Below, in pieces: positions 26,421 through 35,392 of a stretch of 64,000 nucleotides of DNA (positions are counted from its first letter, which is position 1; each line of letters starts with the position of its first letter). A model generated the notes under the pieces. That model was given only the letters and a program-made list of their open reading frames with translations, was not told where the DNA came from and searched no databases. The position numbers and the translations under genes were made by a program. The stretch is from Pseudomonas putida (GTDB lineage: Bacteria; Pseudomonadota; Gammaproteobacteria; Pseudomonadales; Pseudomonadaceae), in assembly GCF_028682395.1 (NCBI RefSeq), contig NZ_JANHLC010000005.1, positions 62,001 to 126,000 on the forward strand. The letters are read 5' to 3'.

Positions 26421-28559
26421 TCAGGACTGCAATTGTTTTTCTATCGCCAAAGCCAGCCGCGTCGTCGCCAACTGACTCATAATGTTCTTTTCATCCAACG
26501 CCCCGGCGTTGATGGCATCCACCAGTGCCAGAAGTTCTTCATGCTGGCCTTTTTGCGGCGTAGCCGATGCCCAACGCTTTACGCTCTCGCCTGCCACGGT
26601 AACCGCCCGATAATCATCCAGGCTCAATACCTTCCCATCCGTGTAGATATCCATGCGCTCTTTCGGATGGCTGGGCGAACCCAGCGAGGTATACAGCAGG
26701 GTTGCTACCGAGCCATCGCTGTAGCGAATAGTCGCGCTAAAATTTTCGTTACGCCGAATTCCGCCAGCGCTGCCGCCAATGGCAGTGGCCTCTACCGTCA
26801 CGGGCTCGGCGTCCGTCAGGAAAGCGAACAGGTCGTAGATATGGCAGGCCTCGCCAAGATTGCGCCCGCCGCCCTCCACTCCATGCACCCAGTGGTCCGG
26901 AGGCAGGTAACCGGCATTCATCCGGTAGGAAATCATCAGCGGCGCGGCACGGTCTTGCAGCAGCGCCTTGATGCAAACGATACCCGGGGCGTAGCGGCGA
27001 TTGAATCCAGTCATCAACAACGGCTTGGGCCCAGTGCTGGCAGCGCTGTAGAACGCTTCGACGGCAGCCAGCTCTGCTTCATGCAGGGCCAGGGGCTTTT
27101 CAACCAACACATGCTTGCCGGCCTCCAGCGCTTGCTTGACCATTTCTGCATGCAAGTGATGCCGTGTGGCAATCAACACCAGGTCCACTTCCGGGTCGGC
27201 CAGCGCCTCACGGTAATCGGTGCCAGCAAAGCTGGCGCCGAACTGCGTGGCAGCGGCTTTGCCGCTGCTGCCGGTGCGGCTGATTACCCAGCGGAGCTCA
27301 TAGAGCTCGCGTAACTTGAGCAGATTGGGCAGATGCACGCCCTGGGCAAAACCACCGGCACCAATCACCGCGACCCGCACTCTACCGTCTTTATTAACAG
27401 GCTCGCGCAGCATCAGGCTGTGGGTCTGCTCCGGCTGCCCTTCATTCGGGTAACGCAACAGGGCCAACAGTGGCCGGTCATTGCCTTGAGCCAGGCGCAC
27501 ATACAGCGCCTCGGCGCCCGCCAGGTCGACCACCTCGGGCAACAGCGCCTGCACGTCCACCTTGCCCTGCGCCAGGAGCTCCAGATAGGCCGCCATATTG
27601 CGGTTTTCCGTCCAGCGCACGTAAGCCAGAGGATAATCCTGACCACCCTCTTCGTAGTCCGGATCGTAGCGCCCCGGCCCGTAGGAGGTGGAGATAAAAA
27701 AATCGAGTTCCTTGCGATAGAAGTCTTCGCGCTTGATATCCAGCCCGACGTCGCCTACGAGCACCACACGGCCCTTCTTGCGGCAGGCACGCATGGCTAG
27801 GCTTATCAGCTCACTGCTGGCCGAAGCCGCCGTGATCACTACTGCATCGGCACCCAGGCCGTCGGTCAGCCAAGTAATCCGGGCGACCTGATCGTCTTGA
27901 GTAGGATCGATGCCCAGGTCCATGCCACATTGGCGCGCGATGTCCAGACGACGCACGTCCGGGTCAACGCCAATAACCCTGCAACCATTGGCCTTGAACA
28001 GTTGCACAGCCAATTGCCCGAGCACGCCCAGGCCGACCACCACTATGATTTCGCCCAGGGTCGGCGCCGTTCTGCGCACGCCCTGCAAGGCTATGGCTCC
28101 CAGGGTCACGGTGGCCGCTTGATGCGTTGCCAGCGCCGGGGGCACCAGCACGGCCAGGTTGACCGGGACGTTGATGATTTCTGCGTGATTGGCAATGCCA
28201 GCACCGGCGCAGGCCACCCGATCACCGACCTTGAAGCCGTCGACTTGTTCGCCCACTTCCACTACCACGCCGGCGGCCGAATAGCCGGTAGGCTGCCCAG
28301 CAGCCAACGTGCCACGGATTCGCGCGACGGTGCGCGACAGCCCTTGCTCGCGGACCATATCGAAGGCCCGTTTGATTTTTTCCGGATGCTTCAACGCTCG
28401 CTTATACAGCGGCTCTGCGGCCGAAACCACGCTGGCGGCCTCCGTGCCCACGCTGACGCAGGAGAATTCGACCCGCACCAGAATATGCCGGCTTCCCACC
28501 AAGGGAGCGGGGACTTCTTCCAGTCGTGCAGCACCCTGCCTTAACAGCAGTTGCTTCAA
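26421..28559 (-). CDS. Bi-domain oxidoreductase: MDR fused to Gfo/Idh/MocA (paralogue without the insert)
   Basis: The start is taken as TTG at 28559, giving M-KQLLLRQG in line with MRQVLLAS of the paralogue and a TTGA overlap with the wecC stop. A GTG at 28565 is the alternative. A run of G lies upstream. The protein is about 712 residues. The MDR half has SVGTEAAS, GYSAAGVVVEVG and GLGVLGQL. The second half has VIGAGGFAQG and HVLVEKPLAL. It lacks the 120-residue module seen in the other copy, where only a short linker (about RTVARIRGTLAAGQPT) precedes GYSAAG. Function is probably redox chemistry on a sugar nucleotide; the substrate is unknown. Confidence 0.86.
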   Translation of the reverse strand: MKQLLLRQGAARLEEVPAPLVGSRHILVRVEFSCVSVGTEAASVVSAAEPLYKRALKHPEKIKRAFDMVREQGLSRTVARIRGTLAAGQPTGYSAAGVVVEVGEQVDGFKVGDRVACAGAGIANHAEIINVPVNLAVLVPPALATHQAATVTLGAIALQGVRRTAPTLGEIIVVVGLGVLGQLAVQLFKANGCRVIGVDPDVRRLDIARQCGMDLGIDPTQDDQVARITWLTDGLGADAVVITAASASSELISLAMRACRKKGRVVLVGDVGLDIKREDFYRKELDFFISTSYGPGRYDPDYEEGGQDYPLAYVRWTENRNMAAYLELLAQGKVDVQALLPEVVDLAGAEALYVRLAQGNDRPLLALLRYPNEGQPEQTHSLMLREPVNKDGRVRVAVIGAGGFAQGVHLPNLLKLRELYELRWVISRTGSSGKAAATQFGASFAGTDYREALADPEVDLVLIATRHHLHAEMVKQALEAGKHVLVEKPLALHEAELAAVEAFYSAASTGPKPLLMTGFNRRYAPGIVCIKALLQDRAAPLMISYRMNAGYLPPDHWVHGVEGGGRNLGEACHIYDLFAFLTDAEPVTVEATAIGGSAGGIRRNENFSATIRYSDGSVATLLYTSLGSPSHPKERMDIYTDGKVLSLDDYRAVTVAGESVKRWASATPQKGQHEELLALVDAINAGALDEKNIMSQLATTRLALAIEKQLQS

Positions 28560-29803
28560 CGCCACGCCCCCCGGGTATCGATCACCACTTTGCCCTCAAG
28601 CAACGCGCGATCAATGGTCAGGAAGGCCTTGTGATTGACCAGCAAGAGCACGATATCGGCATCGGCGATAGCCGCTTCAGCCTGCATAAACTCAACGTTG
28701 CGATACTTGCTCAAAGCCGGCGGCAACGACTCGACATGGGGCTCGACGGCGTAGATCAGGCCATCTATCTCATGGGCCAGGTGCGCGGAAATTTCCAGTG
28801 CGGGGCTTTCGCGCAGATCATCGATATCCGGCTTGAAGGACAGCCCCAGGCACGCGATCTTGGGATTGCTCAGACCCTTGGCAGCAGCCTTGACTTGCTC
28901 GATCACCCAACGCGGTTTGCCATCGTTGACCAGCCGGGCTGTGTGGATCAGCTTCGCCAGGTCTGGCGTTTGCTCGACGATAAACCAGGGATCCACCGCA
29001 ATGCAGTGCCCGCCCACGCCAGGGCCGGGTTGCAAAATGTTCACCCGTGGGTGGCAGTTGGCCAACTCGATGAGTTCCCACACATCGATGCCCTGGCGGT
29101 CGCAGATCAGCGACAGCTCGTTGGCAAAGGCGATATTGACGTCGCGAAAGGCGTTTTCGGTCAGCTTGACCATCTCGGCTGTACGCGCACTGGTGGTCCG
29201 GCAATGGCCTTCGACGAACAATCGGTAGAAGGTGGCCGCCTCCTCGGCACACCTGGGCGTCATACCCCCGATGATGCGGTCATTGCTCACCAGTTCGTGG
29301 ATGATCCGACCCGGCAGGACACGCTCGGGGCAGTAAGCCAGGCGGATATCCGAACTTTCACCGGCAGTGCCGGGAAAACTCAGGTCCGGGCGCACGGCGC
29401 GCAGCCACTGTTCGAGCTTCTCTGTGGTGCCCACGGGTGAGGTGGACTCGAGAATCACTAGGTCACCCTTCTTCAGGACAGAGGCGATGCTGTTCGCCGC
29501 CGCCTCGATATAGCCGAGGTCGGCTTGCTGGCCATCTTTGAACGGCGTGGGCACCGCCACCATAAACACGTCAGCGGGTTCTGGTTGCAGCGAGGCACGG
29601 AAACGGCCCGAGGCCACGGCGCCGGAGAGCAGCACGTCGAGCTCTGCCTCGACGATATGAATCTTGCCCGAATTCAACGTAGCCACGATAGCAGGATTGA
29701 CATCGATGCCCAGAACCTGACAGCCACGACTGGCAATCAGGGCCGCCGTTGGCAAGCCGATATAGCCCAGCCCGATCATCGACACACGCTTGTATTGGAT
29801 CAT
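28556..29803 (-). CDS. wecC: UDP-N-acetyl-D-mannosamine dehydrogenase
   Basis: The protein is 415 residues. The N-terminal Rossmann segment is [17 protein letters not shown], which binds NAD. The catalytic cysteine is in [15 protein letters not shown], the UDP-glucose/GDP-mannose dehydrogenase family active site, and the ManNAc-type variant ends in DPWF. The enzyme oxidises UDP-ManNAc twice to UDP-ManNAcA. It directly follows wecB (4-bp overlap), so the pair supplies a uronic acid donor for the glycan. This uronic acid is a natural candidate substrate for the two amidotransferases downstream. Confidence 0.93.
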   Translation of the reverse strand: MIQYKRVSMIGLGYIGLPTAALIASRGCQVLGIDVNPAIVATLNSGKIHIVEAELDVLLSGAVASGRFRASLQPEPADVFMVAVPTPFKDGQQADLGYIEAAANSIASVLKKGDLVILESTSPVGTTEKLEQWLRAVRPDLSFPGTAGESSDIRLAYCPERVLPGRIIHELVSNDRIIGGMTPRCAEEAATFYRLFVEGHCRTTSARTAEMVKLTENAFRDVNIAFANELSLICDRQGIDVWELIELANCHPRVNILQPGPGVGGHCIAVDPWFIVEQTPDLAKLIHTARLVNDGKPRWVIEQVKAAAKGLSNPKIACLGLSFKPDIDDLRESPALEISAHLAHEIDGLIYAVEPHVESLPPALSKYRNVEFMQAEAAIADADIVLLLVNHKAFLTIDRALLEGKVVIDTRGAWR

Positions 29804-30912
29804 CCCAGTATTCTCTGCACGATTCGCTTAGCGGCCAGGCCATCCCCATAAGGATTTCCGGCCCTTGCCATGATTTGGTATTCGTTTTTGCCATCAAGTA
29901 GGCGCAGGGTCTCGGAGACGATCTTGCCGGTGTCCGTGCCGACCAGCCGCACGGCGCCGACCTGCAGCCCCTCAGGGCGCTCGGTGGTGTCACGCATCAG
30001 CAAAACCGGCTTGCCCAGCGAGGGCGCTTCCTCTTGGATGCCGCCCGAATCGGTGAGAATCAGATGGCAGCGCTTCATCAGATAAACGAAAGGTAGGTAG
30101 TCCAGCGGTGCGATCAAATGCGCCCGCGGACAGTCACCAAGAATCCGGCCAACCGGCTCTTGTACATTCGGATTGAGATGGACGGGATAGACAATTTCCA
30201 CATCATCGCGGCCAGCCAGTTCGCGCAGCGCCACGCAGATATTTTCGAAACCCTGGCCGAAGCTTTCACGGCGGTGGCCGGTAACCAGAATCAGTTTGCG
30301 ACTGCCGTCAATAAAGCTGAACTGCTCCTCGAGCCGCTTGGTCAGGACATCGTCAGCCTCAATGCGCTGCACCACATCAAGCAAGGCGTCGACCACGGTA
30401 TTACCAGTGACGCAGATGCTGCTATCGGCAATGCCTTCACGCAGCAGGTTGGCGCGCGCGGCCTCGGTGGGGGCGAAATGATGGGTGGCGATGGTGCCAG
30501 TCAAGCGCCGGTTGATTTCTTCAGGCCACGGCGAATAGATATTCCCGGTACGCAGCCCAGCCTCCACATGGCCGACTGGAATGCGCTTGTAATAAGCGGC
30601 CAGGCTGACGGCAAAGGTAGTGGAGGTATCACCATGCACCAGAATTAGATCCGGCTGCTCGGCTTCGAGCACCGGCTCAATGCCCTGCATGATCCGCACG
30701 GTGATATCGGTCAGGCTCTGCCCGGGACGCATGATATTGAGATCATGGTCGGACACGATACCGAACACGTCCAGCACTTGGTCCAACATCTCTCGTTGCT
30801 GGGCCGTGACGCACACGCGGCTGTCGATCAAGGCTTCCGCCTGAAGCTGCTTGATCACAGGAGCCATCTTGATGGCTTCTGGTCGTGTGCCAAAAACACA
30901 AAGTACCTTCAT
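29800..30912 (-). CDS. wecB: UDP-N-acetylglucosamine 2-epimerase (non-hydrolysing)
   Basis: The start is the ATG at 30912, giving [18 protein letters not shown], the family N-terminus. The protein is 370 residues. [18 protein letters not shown] and the C-terminal [17 protein letters not shown] are the catalytic and UDP-binding segments. It interconverts UDP-GlcNAc and UDP-ManNAc, feeding wecC. It is the first gene of the tightly packed operon; a 419-bp gap separates it from manC upstream. Confidence 0.94.
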   Translation of the reverse strand: MKVLCVFGTRPEAIKMAPVIKQLQAEALIDSRVCVTAQQREMLDQVLDVFGIVSDHDLNIMRPGQSLTDITVRIMQGIEPVLEAEQPDLILVHGDTSTTFAVSLAAYYKRIPVGHVEAGLRTGNIYSPWPEEINRRLTGTIATHHFAPTEAARANLLREGIADSSICVTGNTVVDALLDVVQRIEADDVLTKRLEEQFSFIDGSRKLILVTGHRRESFGQGFENICVALRELAGRDDVEIVYPVHLNPNVQEPVGRILGDCPRAHLIAPLDYLPFVYLMKRCHLILTDSGGIQEEAPSLGKPVLLMRDTTERPEGLQVGAVRLVGTDTGKIVSETLRLLDGKNEYQIMARAGNPYGDGLAAKRIVQRILG

Positions 30913-31331
30913 TCGCCCAGCATCCTTCTGCAACTAAAAACAGCGGCGCATTGCTCAGGCATTTGCAGTTTTCCTGCGTAATCTGTGCAGCAGCAGGAGC
31001 ACACCACTCTACGAAGATACGTATACTATTGAATAATAAAGCTTTTTTTCGATGGAAAAATATTAGGGGTGGAACTGTAGCACTTAATGCAAGGTGTTAC
31101 CACGCAATGCAAAGTGTTACCAAGCCAACGAAGCAAGCGCGCCAACACCACGTGTGTAGTTTCAGCGGCTCACCCTAAAGGCTATTGCCGTTTCGCTACG
31201 GCGCCATCCCGGCACTACTATCCATGAGATCAGGCGACACAGTCAGTTGGATCGATACGACGCAACTGACCATGCCGAAATCTCGGCGCACACCCCAGCG
31301 GGTTAGGCCTGTGCCAAGTCGCGCTCTGACT
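30913..31331. promoter_or_regulatory. Intergenic region between manC and wecB, probable operon promoter region
   Basis: There are 419 bases without a gene. The part nearest wecB (about 31010-31075) is A+T-rich with runs such as ATTGAATAATAAAG, and a directly repeated 20-mer lies at 31086-31125. On the minus strand this is where a promoter for the long operon would be expected. No clear minus 35/minus 10 pair could be fixed. Confidence 0.4.
31086..31125. repeat. Two tandem 20-bp direct repeats upstream of wecB
   Basis: The copies AATGCAAGGTGTTACCACGC and AATGCAAAGTGTTACCAAGC follow each other directly and agree at 18 of 20 positions. Twenty bases is close to two helix turns, as for adjacent regulator half-sites, but repeated 20-mers also mark the ends of some IS21-type elements. 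No transposase gene is near. Confidence 0.6.
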
Positions 31332-32738
31332 TCACGCCCTGCCGTACTTATCCTCAAAACGTACGATATCGTCTTCACCCAGATACGAGCCGGACTGTAC
31401 TTCGATCAACTCCAGCGGAATGACACCAGGATTTTCCAAAGCATGAACCTGGCCGATGGGGATGTAGGTAGATTGGTTTTCAGTCACCAGATAAGTCTTC
31501 TCGCCATTGGTCACCCTCGCGGTACCGCTGACAACAATCCAGTGCTCGGCGCGGTGGTGGTGCATCTGCACCGACAGCTTGGCCCCCGGCTTTACCGTGA
31601 TGAGTTTGACCTGGTAACGATAGCCATTATCGATGGAGTCATACATGCCCCACGGGCGGTACACCTCTCGATGGTTGATGTGCTCGTTACGCGCGTCACA
31701 CTTCAATTGCTCGACGATTTTCTTCACATCCTGAACATGATCCTTGTGCGCAACCAACACAGCATCTTTGGTTTCGACGATCACCAGATCCTTGACGCCC
31801 ACCGTCGCCACCAAGCGGCTATCAGCATGCACATAGGTGTTGAGCGAATGCTGATTGAGCACATCCCCCTTGAACACATTGCCCTGCTCATCTTTCTCAC
31901 TGACATCCCACAAAGCCGACCAGGACCCGATATCGCTCCAACCGGCATCCAGCGCCACCATCACCGCATCGGCGGTTTTTTCCATCACCGCATAGTCGAT
32001 GGAGTCTTCCGGGCATGCGGCGAAAGCCGCTTGATCAACGCGAGTGAAGTACATGTCCTGCGAGCCGCCCGCCAACGCCTGGCGGCAGGCGGCGAGAATA
32101 TCGGGGCGAAAACACTCCAACTCCTCCAGGTAGCGCCTGGCGCGAAACATGAACATCCCGCTGTTCCAGAAGTAATTGCCGCCGGCAAGATAGTCGCGAG
32201 CCGTAGGCAGGTCGGGCTTCTCGACGAAGCGGTTTACTGCAAAACCACCACCACCGATTGAGACGCCTTGCTCGATATAGCCATAACCAGTTTCCGGATG
32301 AGTCGGCACGACACCGAAGGTCACCAACTTGCCGGCCTTGGCCAACGGCAAGGCCGCCTGAATACTCGCCTGAAACGCCGGCACATCCTTAATCAGATGA
32401 TCGGCCGCCAGCACCAACAGAATCGGATCGTCTGCTTCTGCACAAGCCTGCAAAGCAGCCAAGGCAATGGCCGGGGCGGTATTACGGCCCACGGGCTCAA
32501 GCAGTATATTGGCCTGCTCCATACCCAACAGACGCAGTTGCTCCGCTGCGAGAAAACGGTGCTGCTCGTTACAGATCAAACGCGGTGACGCCGCCTTAAG
32601 CCCCTGTAAACGCTGGATGGCGGCCTGAAGCATGGAAAAGTCATCGACCAACGGTAGAAACTGTTTCGGATTGAGTTGGCGCGACAACGGCCAGAGACGG
32701 GAGCCGGAACCGCCAGCCATGATTACAGGGAAGAACAT
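31332..32738 (-). CDS. manC: Bifunctional mannose-1-phosphate guanylyltransferase / mannose-6-phosphate isomerase
   Basis: The protein is 468 residues, the usual length of the type II bifunctional enzyme (AlgA/WbpW/ManC). The N-terminus has [20 protein letters not shown], the GTP:mannose-1-phosphate pyrophosphorylase loop. The C-terminal cupin has [16 protein letters not shown] and [12 protein letters not shown], the isomerase metal site. It makes GDP-mannose from fructose-6-phosphate together with a phosphomannomutase not seen here. AAAAGGAAGC lies 6-12 bases before the ATG. It is the first gene of the cluster at this end; the cluster may use mannose or a GDP-mannose derivative. Confidence 0.94.
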   Translation of the reverse strand: MFFPVIMAGGSGSRLWPLSRQLNPKQFLPLVDDFSMLQAAIQRLQGLKAASPRLICNEQHRFLAAEQLRLLGMEQANILLEPVGRNTAPAIALAALQACAEADDPILLVLAADHLIKDVPAFQASIQAALPLAKAGKLVTFGVVPTHPETGYGYIEQGVSIGGGGFAVNRFVEKPDLPTARDYLAGGNYFWNSGMFMFRARRYLEELECFRPDILAACRQALAGGSQDMYFTRVDQAAFAACPEDSIDYAVMEKTADAVMVALDAGWSDIGSWSALWDVSEKDEQGNVFKGDVLNQHSLNTYVHADSRLVATVGVKDLVIVETKDAVLVAHKDHVQDVKKIVEQLKCDARNEHINHREVYRPWGMYDSIDNGYRYQVKLITVKPGAKLSVQMHHHRAEHWIVVSGTARVTNGEKTYLVTENQSTYIPIGQVHALENPGVIPLELIEVQSGSYLGEDDIVRFEDKYGRA

Positions 32739-32861
32739 TTCAGCTTCCTTTTAAAAATCTTTGAAGTGTATTGCAGGTTATCCATCCAGGCACGGGGGTT
32801 GTCGCACACCTTGCAGCGCCGAGAATATCTATGAGAACACTAATACCTGAGCCGAGACACG

Positions 32862-32876
32862 AGCCTGTCACAGGCT
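32862..32876. promoter_or_regulatory. Perfect 15-bp palindrome upstream of manC
   Basis: AGCCTGTCACAGGCT is symmetrical around base 32869, about 125 bp upstream of the manC start. It could be an operator for a dimeric regulator. No such regulator was identified. Confidence 0.35.
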
Positions 32877-32966
32877 TTGGCTGCGACGTAATGACTTGGC
32901 ACCCGCAAAGCCTACGTATGGCACGTTAGTCGGGCAGATGCCGCGAGCGATATCGGATCAGAAATG

Positions 32967-33129
32967 AAAAAAAGGCGTCCAAAGAATAATGCCAGTCAAT
33001 TAATGAAAAACGCCGCTTACTCACGAAGAGAAAACGGCGTTTTTATGCGCACCAGAGTGACTGGGAGTCCCAGATAGCCTGAAACCAAAGCTTAACTGAT
33101 CGGCATTAGTCAAAAGTACGCCTTTTCAG
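32967..33129. mobile_element. MITE-like element bounded by imperfect inverted repeats with IS4-like ends
   Basis: The left arm (32970-33004) reads AAAAGGCGTCC, a short spacer, then TAATGCCAGTCAATTAAT. The reverse complement of the right arm (33091-33126) reads AAAAGGCGTAC, a short spacer, then TAATGCCGATCAGTTAAG. The latter 18-mer matches what I recall as the terminal repeat of E. coli IS4, though this is from memory. Between the arms there is a hairpin (33006-33044) and no ORF, so the element would be non-autonomous. No clean target duplication was seen. Confidence 0.55.
33006..33044. terminator. Bidirectional rho-independent-type hairpin inside the inverted-repeat element
   Basis: AAAAACGCCG (33006-33015) pairs with CGGCGTTTTT (33035-33044) around a 19-base loop, with T runs on both strands. 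Confidence 0.6.
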
Positions 33130-33135
33130 TGTTTG

Positions 33136-33165
33136 GGGAGTAGTCGCAGCGACTCTTTAACTCCC
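33136..33165. other. Nested hairpin, possible structured leader
   Basis: AGTCGC-A-GCGACT (33142-33154) is enclosed by GGGAG (33136-33140) and CTCCC (33161-33165). A second option is pairing of CTCCCAG (33161-33167) with CTGGGAG (33061-33067) across 93 bases. No function is assigned. Confidence 0.3.
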
Positions 33166-33540
33166 AGTCTTGCGAGTTTGGGTTCAGAATCCGACAGCAT
33201 GGTCCGCTTGTGGTCGCGCGCACCACAACACTTTCCATATCGATCTCTCAAGCAGGTCGTCCTCCTGAAGACACAAACCTTAAATTTAGTATGGAGTTAG
33301 GTACAACCTAGCTTTCCATTGGCACGGTGAAGGATGCGAGAGGAGCACTATCCATGCCGAGACCGCAAAAAATGTATAGGCATGATCTTGCTGCCCGGTA
33401 AGCAGCTATCTCGCGGGCCAAGATCCAACGAGGGCACGCCTCAACGATAAATGCTTTAGGCAAGACGGCAATTCCCAATCACCATGTAACCGCACACAAT
33501 CGCGTTAAATTCTTATCCGCACTGGCATAACCAAGGAGCT

Positions 33541-33780
33541 CTAGGTGTCCAAAAGATCAATGTTGCCTTCCTTGAATCGCCCCGGATTCTCTATCACGCT
33601 TTCTGAAAGCTGCTGCTTATTGATTAAGTAGCTCTCAATCACATTGGGCAGCTCAGAATGAGCGTGCTTTTCCCTTTCTACGGAGGCGGATACTGCATCC
33701 TTCTTTTGCACACGGTAGGACACGTGGGCGACGAGAAGGCCAAAAAGAATGGAAAAGATCGAGAGCCAGTTATTAAAATT
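33541..33780 (-). pseudogene. Start-less ORF remnant with one transmembrane segment
   Basis: The frame is open from just after a TAG (33781-33783) to the stop at 33541. It encodes a hydrophobic segment LSIFSILFGLLVAHVSY, followed by a charged tail (RVQKKDAVSAS, then EREKHAHSE). There is no ATG; a GTG at 33723 would give 60 residues but cuts the membrane segment off. It may be the 3' part of a membrane protein gene truncated by deletion, close to a tRNA gene. The family was not recognised. Confidence 0.4.
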
Positions 33781-33931
33781 CTAGCACTGGTACATCTCAG
33801 TCCGTTGAGAGGACGCGACAGGTGCGCGCGTACGCGCCAATTAAAAGCCTGCCAAATATCTCAGATGCACCCGCATTGCCCCCATGGAACGTTTCGGATA
33901 CTCAAGATAAAGCTGACAGCCCTTCAAAATA

Positions 33932-34008
33932 TGGTGTCCCAGGCGGGGTTCGAACCTGCAACCTTCCCCTTAGGAGGGGGATGCTCTATCCAATTGAGCT
34001 ACTGAGAC
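33932..34008 (-). tRNA. tRNA-Arg (anticodon CCT)
   Basis: A 77-nt cloverleaf on the minus strand, CCA encoded. Acceptor arms GTCTCAG and CTGGGAC pair, the TPsiC arm contains GGTTCGAACCC, and the anticodon loop reads CTCCTAA. This tRNA is a well-known integration site for islands; the gene-poor tract begins immediately beside its 3' end. Confidence 0.95.
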
Positions 34009-34134
34009 ATTCTGCGCGCAGCGAGGCGCTGAGGACGGCGTGCATGGTAACGGCCAGCATGGCGTTTGTCATGTCATCGCCCGGCCTTTTTTGATACATG
34101 AAAAATGCCTGCCGGCCCGGGACGCAGCACCGAT

Positions 34135-34180
34135 CGTGCATTCTGCAATAAAGCCAAGGGCCATCATTGCAGAATGCACG
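34135..34180. repeat. Perfect 15-bp inverted repeat with 16-base loop
   Basis: CGTGCATTCTGCAAT (34135-34149) and ATTGCAGAATGCACG (34166-34180) are exact reverse complements. There is no T-run after it, so it is not a standard terminator. A second short palindrome TCAAACCCGTTTGA follows at 34181-34194. Confidence 0.75.
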
Positions 34181-34190
34181 TCAAACCCGT

Positions 34191-34219
34191 TTGACCTAAA
34201 ATACAACCAATTGTTTTAT
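34191..34219 (+). promoter_or_regulatory. Candidate sigma-70-type promoter for the small gene at 34314
   Basis: TTGACC (34191-34196) and TTTTAT (34214-34219) are separated by 17 bases, in an A+T-rich stretch about 95 bp upstream of the small gene. Confidence 0.4.
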
Positions 34220-34313
34220 AAGGATTTTTATAAATAAACCGAGTGGCATAAGCCCTGCTTTATCTGCATGACAACATTCAGCCCCTATCAAAGGGAGCGC
34301 GGAGACCATCACC

Positions 34314-34544
34314 ATGACTTCTGCCCTGGTACTGCTCAATACACTGGCCATCGGCGCCTTGCTGATCATGAATACGCAGCCACCGAGTGCGGGCACCGCT
34401 CAAGCAACAACCTCCCTTCTTCAGCATGTGCCCACTACGCGCCTGGCGGTTACAACCGCCCCTTTTTCAGGGCAACCGGGCTTTGTTGAAGACAGGTCGC
34501 AATCCCAATCCGCAGTACCACGCAACGACCGCTGGGTTTTCTAA
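34314..34544 (+). CDS. Small hypothetical protein with N-terminal hydrophobic segment
   Basis: The protein is 76 residues. Residues 3-18, SALVLLNTLAIGALLI, are hydrophobic and could be a signal anchor. The rest is Thr/Ser/Gln-rich and ends NDRWVF. GGAG lies 10-13 bases before the ATG, and a promoter candidate lies upstream. No family was recognised. A perfect 8-bp-arm hairpin (AGCGGTCC-T-GGACCGCT, 34564-34580) follows the stop, without a clear T-run. It is probably a real gene but expression is unproven. Confidence 0.55.
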   Translation: MTSALVLLNTLAIGALLIMNTQPPSAGTAQATTSLLQHVPTTRLAVTTAPFSGQPGFVEDRSQSQSAVPRNDRWVF

Positions 34545-34604
34545 GGTGTTATCTATTGGCCTGAGCGGTCCTGGACCGCTTACCAAGCGGCTTCGCCAGT
34601 GACC

Positions 34605-35231
34605 TCAAGCTTGCTGGTCGCGCACTTGATCGGCCGACGCAACCAGCTCGACCCGATCCTGCGCCGGTACTGACAGCGCCTGTTCGAGCAGATGTTGCAA
34701 CCGGGCAACGGTCGCGCTCAATGGTGTGGAGTTATCCAGGCGGTACAAGGTTACACCGGCATCAAGGTCGGAGCCGACAGCAAACTGCTGATTGCGCGCG
34801 AGGCGTTGGTCAATCTGTTCTACCGTCTCACGTCCACGCGCCACCAGGCGCTGGCGCAAGACCTCGTGCTCGACTGTCAGGAGAATCGGTATCAGCGTCG
34901 GATAGCGCTGCAGTGCCTGCTTTAGATGCCCTCTGGAGCCGTTAACCAAGACATGATGCCCCGCCGCCAGCCACGGGTCGATCAGGATGGGGATACCGTA
35001 GCCCAGCCCATTGGCATGCCAGCTCAACGCAAAGGCGCCCTGCGCTTCGAGCGTGCGAAACTCACTGGCTGAGACGCCCACCGCCGCTTCGCCAATCGCT
35101 TGCGCCGAGCGAGTGATTGTACGTTGCGCGACAAGGCAGCCGAGCCGTTGCAGCACATGGGCCGCCGCTTCGATCAGGCTGTCCTTGCCGGAACCGGAGG
35201 GCCCCATCAGATAAATCAGTCTGCCCGGCAT
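34605..35231 (-). CDS. phnN: Ribose 1,5-bisphosphate phosphokinase PhnN
   Basis: The protein is 208 residues with a P-loop GPSGSGKDS at residues 10-18, as in guanylate-kinase-like PhnN proteins. The pattern TRSAQAIGE and FALSWHANGLGYGIP further supports the family. It converts ribose 1,5-bisphosphate to PRPP in the phosphonate C-P lyase pathway. No other phn gene is in view; the gene stands alone between a small ORF and amrZ, so its partner genes must be elsewhere. It is transcribed away from amrZ. Confidence 0.88.
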   Translation of the reverse strand: MPGRLIYLMGPSGSGKDSLIEAAAHVLQRLGCLVAQRTITRSAQAIGEAAVGVSASEFRTLEAQGAFALSWHANGLGYGIPILIDPWLAAGHHVLVNGSRGHLKQALQRYPTLIPILLTVEHEVLRQRLVARGRETVEQIDQRLARNQQFAVGSDLDAGVTLYRLDNSTPLSATVARLQHLLEQALSVPAQDRVELVASADQVRDQQA

Positions 35232-35392
35232 AAACCACTAACCTCCCGTCTTGCCGACTAGTAAATTGGCTTGATGGCACTATGCTAATTAATGAAAGCA
35301 CAAGGCCATATCTCGCACCCTGCCTGGGTCTTTAGGCCAGGCCGGAAGGCTTGTGCAGCCCCCACAGCCCTCAGGACGGCCGCTACCGAAAA

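Larger units (their letters stand above)
32739..33540. other. Gene-poor, A+T-richer region upstream of manC
   Basis: There are about 800 bases with no convincing gene. It holds the manC leader, a 15-bp perfect palindrome at 32862-32876, the inverted-repeat element at 32967-33129, a compound hairpin at 33136-33165 and an imperfect palindrome at 33291-33319 (ATGGA..TAGGT aca ACCTA..TCCAT). The composition and clustering of inverted repeats suggest debris of past insertions at the edge of the glycan locus. Confidence 0.6.

Noticed and set aside
31086..31125. CRISPR-like repeat
   Set aside because: There are only two units, directly adjacent with no spacer, and no cas genes.
31185..31215. ops/JUMPStart-like GTAGCG on the minus strand between manC and wecB
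   Set aside because: Only GTAGC fits; the preceding GGCG-G pattern of the ops element is broken and no second element lies nearby.
33541..33780. Start-less ORF as a Wzz chain-length determinant
   Set aside because: It has a single membrane segment followed by a charged tail, without the proline-rich motif near the second membrane helix of Wzz.
33932..33963. tRNA-Arg 3' end as an att site with a duplicated copy
   Set aside because: No second copy of the tRNA 3' end was found in the window and no integrase gene is present.
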